In this document: positions 52,154 to 57,402 of the stretch, one piece after another | Numbering within the stretch: position 1 is the first letter of the stretch | Layout of the letters: every line of letters begins with the position of its first letter | NCBI RefSeq assembly: GCF_000297775.1 | Contig: NZ_JH815515.1 | Coordinates: 1 to 57,402, forward strand | Length of the DNA stretch: 57,402 bases | Direction: 5' to 3' | Origin: Sutterella wadsworthensis 2_1_59BFAA | GTDB taxonomy: Bacteria; Pseudomonadota; Gammaproteobacteria; Burkholderiales; Burkholderiaceae_F | Program-made: the position numbers and the translations under genes | Notes under the pieces: generated by a model | What the model was told of the DNA's origin: nothing | What the model saw: only the letters and a program-made list of their open reading frames with translations | Databases searched by the model: none

Positions 52154-53815
52154 ATGTACAAGTTCTTCAAGATGACCGCACTCTGCGCCGCTCTCGCCGC
52201 GGCGGGCGCCGCCGGCGCCGCCACGATCACGCTCGACGGCACCAGCCTCTCCATCGAGGACGCCTGGAAGATCGCCGCGGGCGAAGCCGACGTCGCCATC
52301 GCTCCCGAAGCCGTCAAGCTCCTCGAGGACAGCCACAAGCTCGTCATGGCCTCCGCCGCCAAGGGCCAGGCCGTCTACGGCCTCACCGTGGGCGTCGGCC
52401 TCAACAAGGACCAGAAGCTCTTCACCGCCGACGGCAAGCTCTCCCCCGAAGTGCTCGAAGCCTCCCGCGCGTTCAACTACAACGCCCTGCGCTCGCACTC
52501 CGCCGGCGTCGGTGAAATGATGCCCGTCGACCTCGCCCGACTCTCCATGGTCGTGCGGCTCAACACGCTCCTCGCCGGCAAGTCCGGCGCCCAGGTCCAC
52601 GTCGCCGAGCTCTACCGCGACATGCTCAACAAGAACGTGACGCCGCTCATCCCGTCCGAAGGCTCCGTCGGCGAGGCCGACATCCTGCTCGCCTCCCATG
52701 TCGGCGCCGTCATGATCGGCGAATGGAAGGCCGACGTGAAGGGCAAGGTCATGACGGGCGCCGACGCCCTCAAGGCCGCCGGCATCAAGCCGCTCCAGCC
52801 CGAAGGCAAGGACGCGCTCGCCATCCTCTCCAACAACTCCGTCGCCATGGCCTACGCCATCGACGCCGCCCGCAACGCCGAGCGCATCGTCGAGATGACC
52901 CCGACCGTCTACGGCCTCTCGCTCGAAGGCCTCAACGGCAACGTCGCCCCGATCCTCCCGCAGACGATCGGCGCCCGTCCCTTCGACGGCCTCTCCCAGA
53001 CCGCCGCCGACATGCGCGACGTCCTCAAGGGCTCCTACCTCTGGAACGTCGACGCCACGCGTCCGCTTCAGGACCCGCTTTCCTACCGCGTGACCGTCTA
53101 CGGCCTGAGCGAAGCCCGCCGCGCCGTCAAGGACCTCAACGACCAGATCGCCGTCCAGATCAACTCCACGGACGACAATCCCGCCACGATCCTCAACGCC
53201 GACGAAGCCTATCGCTCTGAGTCCACGCAGGTCGCCAACTACTTCGTCGAGGGCAACGGCGTCAAGGGCGCCATCATCCCGTCGGGCAACTTCAACCCGC
53301 TGCCCGTCGCCCTTGCGCTCCAGCGCACCTCGATCGCCATGGCCCACCTCTCCCACTACTCGGTCCAGCGCACGGTGCACCTCTCCTACGACCAGTTCAC
53401 CGGCCTCACGCGCTTCCTCACCGACCCGAGCAACAAGGGCCACGCCTTCGGCGCCATCCAGAAGTCCTTCATGGGCCTGCACGTCGACAACATGGCGCTC
53501 GCCCAGCCCGTGAGCCTCTACGGCATGCCCGTCGCCGGTGAAATCGAAGACACGTTCACGAACCTCCTTCAGGCCTCCAAGCGCCTCGGCAGCATCGACA
53601 CGAACCTCTATCAGATCTACTCGGTCGAAATGCTCCACGCCGCCCAGGCCGTCGACCTGCGCCGCAACCTGAAGAACAAGGACCTGAAGCTCGCCGACAA
53701 GACCGGCGCCTTCTACACCGCCTACCGCGCCAAGGTGCCGTACGTCAAGGCCGACCGAATCTTCACCGACGACATCCGCGCCGGCGTCGACCTCCTCAAG
53801 AACTACAGGTTCTGA
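52154..53815 (+). CDS. Secreted histidine/phenylalanine ammonia-lyase homologue lacking the MIO triad (553 aa)
   Basis: A signal peptide (MTALCAALAAAGAAGAA) is followed by a full-length HAL/PAL fold. Many landmarks are conserved: YGLTVGVG (Tyr75, like the catalytic Tyr of HAL), RSHSAGVG (His115), QINSTDDNPAT, and SGNFNPLP for SGNFHG. The cofactor site is not: canonical GSVGASGDLAPLAH reads GSVGEADILLASH at about residues 170-182, so the Ala-Ser-Gly that cyclises to MIO is missing and the loop is one residue shorter. QDPYSLR is altered to QDPLSYR, and SERR to SVQR. Classical HALs are cytoplasmic; this one is exported with a respiratory reductase and its cytochrome. It may catalyse a MIO-independent elimination or bind substrate. 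AAAGGA lies before the ATG. Confidence 0.85.
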   Translation: MYKFFKMTALCAALAAAGAAGAATITLDGTSLSIEDAWKIAAGEADVAIAPEAVKLLEDSHKLVMASAAKGQAVYGLTVGVGLNKDQKLFTADGKLSPEVLEASRAFNYNALRSHSAGVGEMMPVDLARLSMVVRLNTLLAGKSGAQVHVAELYRDMLNKNVTPLIPSEGSVGEADILLASHVGAVMIGEWKADVKGKVMTGADALKAAGIKPLQPEGKDALAILSNNSVAMAYAIDAARNAERIVEMTPTVYGLSLEGLNGNVAPILPQTIGARPFDGLSQTAADMRDVLKGSYLWNVDATRPLQDPLSYRVTVYGLSEARRAVKDLNDQIAVQINSTDDNPATILNADEAYRSESTQVANYFVEGNGVKGAIIPSGNFNPLPVALALQRTSIAMAHLSHYSVQRTVHLSYDQFTGLTRFLTDPSNKGHAFGAIQKSFMGLHVDNMALAQPVSLYGMPVAGEIEDTFTNLLQASKRLGSIDTNLYQIYSVEMLHAAQAVDLRRNLKNKDLKLADKTGAFYTAYRAKVPYVKADRIFTDDIRAGVDLLKNYRF

Positions 53816-53866
53816 GGCGGACGCTTCGCCGCATATCCGACAGAATCTCCCGCCGCAGTCAGGTTC

Positions 53867-53907
53867 GGGGAGCCGTCTCGCAATGCCTCCTGACGAGACG
53901 GCTTCCC
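53867..53907 (+). terminator. Hairpin after the sigma-54 operon
   Basis: GGGGAGCCGTCTCG (53867-53880) pairs with CGAGACGGCTTCCC (53894-53907) with one mismatch and a 13-base loop. No T-run follows, so it may protect the mRNA or act together with the next hairpin. Confidence 0.5.
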
Positions 53908-53993
53908 GGGGGATCCCGCCGGTTGCTCTCTTTTCTTTCCGAAGGACGGTTCTCCTGCGTCCTTCTTCATGAAGAGGATCTTCCCCTCTTTTT

Positions 53994-54042
53994 GGAGCGG
54001 CCTTCCCGAGGTGTGCGTATCGGGACGCCGCTCCTTTTTTTT
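53994..54042 (+). terminator. Rho-independent terminator with eight T
   Basis: GGAGCGGC (53994-54001) and GCCGCTCC (54027-54034) form the base of the stem, with CCCGA / TCGGG pairing inside, followed by TTTTTTTT (54035-54042). It ends the flavin reductase operon; 53816-53993 holds no gene. Confidence 0.9.
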
Positions 54043-54143
54043 CACGTTCCCGACCCCTTCCAGGACGCCTTCCTCGTTTGCGTCTTCATCCGCCTTGGGC
54101 TACATTTGAAGGACTGCGTCCACTCATTTCTCCAAGGCTTTCC

Positions 54144-55016
54144 ATGCTTGATCTGATTCTTGCCGGCCCCGGCGTCACCCCCGATCTCGTCTGCGACCTC
54201 GCCGACGAATTCATGGCGGGCGAAGTCCTCACGCGCCCCAATGCCGCACGCTTCTGCGGCCTCTCCCCGATGACGGCCCGCTCGATCGCACGGCGCCTAG
54301 CGGACGACGAATCGATCGACGTCCTCGAAGTGAAGGCGGGGCTTTCCGTCTGGGACTTCCGCGTCATCTGCCTCGACATGGACGGCACCGTCATTCAGAA
54401 CGAGTGCATCGACGACATGGCCGCGCTTCACGGCGTGGGCGAGGAGGTCTCCTCAGTCACGCGCGCCGCCATGGAGGGCGGCACGAAGCTCACCTTCGCC
54501 GAAAGCCTCGAAAAGCGCGTCGCCTTCCTCAGGGACGCCCCCGTCTCGGTCATCGACGAGGCCCTCGCGAGCGTGCGCCTGCAGCCCGGCGCCGCACGCC
54601 TCATCGACTTCTGCAACGCCCACGGCATCCGCAGCTACGTCCTCTCGGGCGGCTTCACGCACTTCACGCACGCGATCGCAACCCGCCTCGGCATGACGGG
54701 CGACTTCAGCAACATGCTCGGCATCGACGCCGAACGCGGCGTCCTCACGGGCACCGTGACGGGCCCCGCGGGCGGCCGCATCCTCGACGCCGACGGCAAG
54801 CGCCGCACGCTCGAGATCCTCTGCCATCAGGCGGGCGCCACGCTCGAACAGGCCATCGCCGCAGGCGACGGCGCCAACGATCTCGAGATGATCGGCGCGG
54901 CCGCCCTCGGCATCGCCTACCACGCCAAGCCCGTCGTGCGCGCCCAAGCCCGCCTCGCCGTGACGGCCTCGGGCCTCGACGCCATCACGCTCCTCTTCAT
55001 CGAAGCCTGGCGCTGA
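54144..55016 (+). CDS. serB: Phosphoserine phosphatase (290 aa)
   Basis: This HAD-superfamily enzyme dephosphorylates L-phosphoserine in serine synthesis. Motif I is LDMDGTVIQNECIDDMA (about residue 79), motif II VLSGGFTHFT, and motif III/IV GDGANDLEMIGAAALGIAYHAKPVVR. All match SerB. The N-terminal 75 residues are present but are not an evident ACT domain. The ATG at 54144 follows AAGG; an in-frame start 22 codons earlier lacks similarity. It stands alone between two terminators. Confidence 0.93.
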   Translation: MLDLILAGPGVTPDLVCDLADEFMAGEVLTRPNAARFCGLSPMTARSIARRLADDESIDVLEVKAGLSVWDFRVICLDMDGTVIQNECIDDMAALHGVGEEVSSVTRAAMEGGTKLTFAESLEKRVAFLRDAPVSVIDEALASVRLQPGAARLIDFCNAHGIRSYVLSGGFTHFTHAIATRLGMTGDFSNMLGIDAERGVLTGTVTGPAGGRILDADGKRRTLEILCHQAGATLEQAIAAGDGANDLEMIGAAALGIAYHAKPVVRAQARLAVTASGLDAITLLFIEAWR

Positions 55017-55077
55017 CGAGCCGCCCGTCCGCCGCTCATCCGCAGGACGCCGGCAGCCCGTTTTCGCCTGTTCCCCG

Positions 55078-55114
55078 ACACCTGCAGCGCACCGCTCTGC
55101 GGGTGTTGTCTTTA
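55078..55114 (+). terminator. Terminator after serB
   Basis: ACACCTGCAG (55078-55087) and CTGCGGGTGT (55097-55106) pair with one mismatch and a 9-base loop, followed by TGTCTTTAG. Confidence 0.65.
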
Positions 55115-55239
55115 GTGTTCACGTTTTCCCTCGAATCCCCTGCCGCAGGCCTTTTGCGTCTTCTTTTGGACCGCAGGTTTGGCTAAAATCGTGTCACCCC
55201 AAAACCACCCCCACAAACCGTCTTCAAGAAGAAAATAAA

Positions 55240-56172
55240 ATGATGAAGCAATCCCTTTGGGCGTTGGCGGCTGCGGCGCTCTTTTCCGTCATGGCGGCAT
55301 TCGTCAAGCTCTGCAGCGACGTACACGGCCCCATCGAAATGGTCTTCTACCGCTCGCTCTTCGGCGTGCTCGTGATCTCCCTCTTCGTCTTCCGCAACCG
55401 CGCTACCCTCACCCTCAAGACCCCGCACATCGCGGGCCACATCAAGCGTTCCGTCCTCGGCACGCTCTCGATCATGCTCTGGTTCTTCACGCTCGGAAAG
55501 ATGCACTTCGGGACCAACATGACCCTCATCTACACGACGCCGCTCTTCATGGCCGCCAACTTCGTGATCCTCGCCTTGATGCGCCACAAGCCCGCGCCGT
55601 GGGCGCTCGTGCTCGCCACGATCGCGGGCTTCACGGGCGTCACCATCGTGCTGCAGCCGAGCTTCAACGAGGGCGAGCTGATCCCGGCCCTCATCTGTCT
55701 GGGCGTCTCGCTCCTCGACCTCGTCATCTACTGGCAGATGAAGGAGCTCGGCGACATGAAGGAGCCCTCCTGGCGAATCGTCTTCTACTTCACGCTCTTC
55801 GGCACCATCGCGGGCCTCATCGCCTGCTACGTCGTCGAGGGCGGCCTGCACATGCCCAACGCCCAAGGCCTCGTCGGCATTCTCGGCATGGGCCTGTGCG
55901 CCACGCTCGGCCAGATCTGCACGACCCGCTCCTACGCCTACGGCAACATGCTCCTCTCCTCGTGCCTGGGCTTCTCCGCAATTCCGTTCTCGGTCATCAT
56001 CAGCTTCTTCTGGTTCGGCGAGAGCGTGACCGCCGCGACCCTCACGGGCGCTGCCGTCATCCTCTGCTCGGGCATGATGGCCACGGTCGCCACCAAGCGC
56101 ACCGAGGCCGCCGAAAAGGCCGCTAGGGCCGCCGAGGAAGCGGCCAAGGCTGAAACCGAAAAGACCGCCTGA
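55240..56172 (+). CDS. DMT-superfamily (EamA) permease (310 aa)
   Basis: Ten hydrophobic helices in two EamA domains, from LWALAAAALFSVMAAFVKL and PIEMVFYRSLFGVLVISLFVF to GFSAIPFSVIISFFWFGESVTAATLTGAAVILCSG, with a charged Ala/Glu/Lys-rich cytoplasmic tail of about 30 residues. It differs from the DMT protein at 47277. A TAAAAT -10-like hexamer lies at 55184-55189. The likely role is metabolite efflux; the substrate cannot be told. A strong terminator follows. Confidence 0.9.
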   Translation: MMKQSLWALAAAALFSVMAAFVKLCSDVHGPIEMVFYRSLFGVLVISLFVFRNRATLTLKTPHIAGHIKRSVLGTLSIMLWFFTLGKMHFGTNMTLIYTTPLFMAANFVILALMRHKPAPWALVLATIAGFTGVTIVLQPSFNEGELIPALICLGVSLLDLVIYWQMKELGDMKEPSWRIVFYFTLFGTIAGLIACYVVEGGLHMPNAQGLVGILGMGLCATLGQICTTRSYAYGNMLLSSCLGFSAIPFSVIISFFWFGESVTAATLTGAAVILCSGMMATVATKRTEAAEKAARAAEEAAKAETEKTA

Positions 56173-56200
56173 CCTCCGTCCGCGACGCGTCACCGACAGA

Positions 56201-56238
56201 ACGGGCCTGCATCCTGCCACGGATGCAGGCCCGTTTTC
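56201..56238 (+). terminator. Rho-independent terminator
   Basis: ACGGGCCTGCATCC (56201-56214) and GGATGCAGGCCCGT (56221-56234) form a perfect 14-bp stem with a 6-base loop and TTTT after it. Confidence 0.92.
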
Positions 56239-56368
56239 ACAGAAACAGTCGCAGGAAGCCTCCGAATTCATTCGGATGGAGGAATGCGGCCAACCTCTCT
56301 CTTCCAATCTATTTGTTGTCCCCGATGAAAGGTGTGTGTCTTTCCAACCCCTGTGCCAAGGTACTCCC

Positions 56369-57402
56369 ATGAGCACGAAATCCTTCATCATCAGTCTTCC
56401 GATCATCACCGGAGATCAAGACCGCCGTCGGCTGCGGAAGAGTTTCAGCTTCGGCTGCAACCTTCAGAACGCCGTCATGGGCGGTGGATGGGATCGTGTG
56501 CTGCAGATGCGTGCCACACCTGAGTGGCAGGCCACAAGGGCCATGCCGAAAGGCAGAGAAAGAACCAAGGCTTTCCGCGATCTTCGCGTGCGGTTCCGCT
56601 TGAGCGAGTACGACTTTCATGCCGACGTCGCCATGCACCGCAAGGCTTCGGGACGCGGCCACTTACTCGGCATCAACGAATGTCAAAAGCTCGCTTCGAG
56701 AGCGTGGATCTCGGTGGAACGCCACCTCTACAACGGCGGCGCTCCGAGGTTCATCAGTTCTCGACGCGGACTGCATTCGATCGAAGGGAAGACCAATCGC
56801 ACCGGCATCATCTGGAAAGCAGATCAGCAATGCGTAACCGTCTGCAAGCAAGTGTACCGTGTTCGCGTTGACAAGCGCGACGACTGGCTCACCCGGGCTT
56901 TGCAGGATCCGACGGATCCCACAAAGCCCAGAAAAGTGAAGTACTGTCGGATCGTGCGTGAAATGCGCAAAGGCAAGGAGCGCTTTTTCCTTCAGCTCGT
57001 TGCCGAAGGGTCAAGCCCCCTGAAGCACGCCTACGCCGGCAAGGATCTGCGCATGGCCATTGATCCGGGACTCGGTTCGCTCACTTATGCGACTGAGGAC
57101 GGGACAATTGCCAAAGTGCAGATTGCGCCGAGCGCGGACACGGATCACCGTGCCATACGCCGAATCCAGCGTGCGATGGAGCGAAGCCGCCGTGCGACGA
57201 ATCCCGACAACTACGAAGCTGTTGACGTTGTTCGTCACGGCAAAAAGAAGAAGTCCTTCAAGGTGAAGTCCGGCAGGCTTCAATGGCGCTTCTCGAAGCG
57301 CTATGAAAGTCTGCGGGCAGAACTAGCGGAGATTTTTCGTCTTTCGGCCGCAACTCGCAAGCGCGAGCACGGCGAGGTCTGCAACTGGCTTCTCGGCCAT
57401 GC
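56369..57402 (+). CDS. TnpB-like RuvC transposase, 3' end outside the window
   Basis: From an ATG at 56369 the frame stays open to the right edge (344 codons), starting MSTKSFIISLPIITGDQDRRRLRKSFSFGCNLQN. A RuvC-type first aspartate is seen in LRMAIDPGLGSLTYATEDGTIA near residue 230, preceded by YCRIVREMRKGKERFFLQLVAEGSSPLKHAY and followed by RRIQRAMERSRRATNPDNYEAV. This is the order found in OrfB/TnpB-type proteins. It is clearly a different lineage from the tnpB copies at 1609 and 41837, with a longer N-terminal part. It lies directly after a terminator, with a hairpin-like CCTCCGAATTCATTCGGATGGAGG region near 56260 that may belong to its left end. Whether it is intact cannot be seen here. 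Confidence 0.8.
   Translation, partial: MSTKSFIISLPIITGDQDRRRLRKSFSFGCNLQNAVMGGGWDRVLQMRATPEWQATRAMPKGRERTKAFRDLRVRFRLSEYDFHADVAMHRKASGRGHLLGINECQKLASRAWISVERHLYNGGAPRFISSRRGLHSIEGKTNRTGIIWKADQQCVTVCKQVYRVRVDKRDDWLTRALQDPTDPTKPRKVKYCRIVREMRKGKERFFLQLVAEGSSPLKHAYAGKDLRMAIDPGLGSLTYATEDGTIAKVQIAPSADTDHRAIRRIQRAMERSRRATNPDNYEAVDVVRHGKKKKSFKVKSGRLQWRFSKRYESLRAELAEIFRLSAATRKREHGEVCNWLLGH

Noticed and set aside
1-57402. CRISPR arrays, tRNA or rRNA genes
   Set aside because: No regularly spaced repeats and no cloverleaf or rRNA signature were noticed on reading; a tRNA or Rfam scan was not possible.

Overview
This is a roughly 57 kb stretch of GC-rich DNA from a Gram-negative, anaerobic or microaerophilic, host-associated betaproteobacterium. 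Sutterellaceae (Sutterella or Parasutterella type, Burkholderiales) is the best guess. The reasons are a Burkholderiales-type DUF3683 FAD/Fe-S oxidoreductase, periplasmic flavin reductases with Tat leaders, a DcuC-type C4-dicarboxylate carrier, FeoAB, and trimeric-porin remains. This assignment rests on gene content and recalled family knowledge; no database was searched. No rRNA, tRNA or CRISPR array was seen.

Layout. 1-3.1 kb is mobile-element debris: an IS110 transposase running in from the left edge, a strongly hairpinned non-coding stretch, an N-terminal tnpB fragment and a broken porin. 3.1-7.2 kb holds a LysR regulator divergent from an argininosuccinate/fumarate-lyase-family enzyme and a DcuC carrier. 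7.2-19.5 kb is one long minus-strand operon: TonB-dependent receptor, SbmA/YddA-type ABC protein, M16 peptidase lipoprotein, DUF3450 protein, TtpC-like ExbB, ExbB, ExbD, TonB and a TPR protein. It sits behind two Fur-like sites and resembles the ferredoxin-piracy Fus system and E. coli YddA-YddB-PqqL, here with its own complete Vibrio TonB2-type motor. 19.9-28.8 kb carries ilvD, a UvrD helicase with an embedded DnaQ-like exonuclease, a MATE pump and a Schlafen/AlbA_2-type regulator whose upstream region carries many copies of one short motif. 28.9-36.3 kb has feoAB, a decayed MFS gene, TetR and LysR regulators and two secreted esterases. 36.6-41.7 kb has the 1253-residue DUF3683 oxidoreductase and a flavohaemoglobin reading frame broken by an amber codon. 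41.7-44.6 kb is a tnpB element truncated by an IS256-family element. 44.7-53.8 kb is the respiratory-reductase region. 53.9-56.2 kb has serB and a DMT permease. A TnpB-like transposase runs off the right edge.

How the genes work together. Two themes stand out. The first is iron acquisition: the Fur-like box in front of the receptor operon and the one in front of feoAB suggest coordinated uptake of a protein- or peptide-bound iron source and of Fe2+. The second is anaerobic respiration with unusual organic acceptors. The lyase-DcuC pair could supply fumarate. A Tat-exported flavin reductase is followed by a Crp/Fnr-type regulator. A sigma-54 operon, with its own GAF/AAA+ activator next door, encodes a Tat-exported flavin reductase, a four-haem cytochrome c and a secreted histidine-ammonia-lyase homologue that has lost the Ala-Ser-Gly cofactor triad. 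That last operon is the strongest candidate for an undescribed system: a periplasmic reaction that makes an electron acceptor, followed by its reduction.
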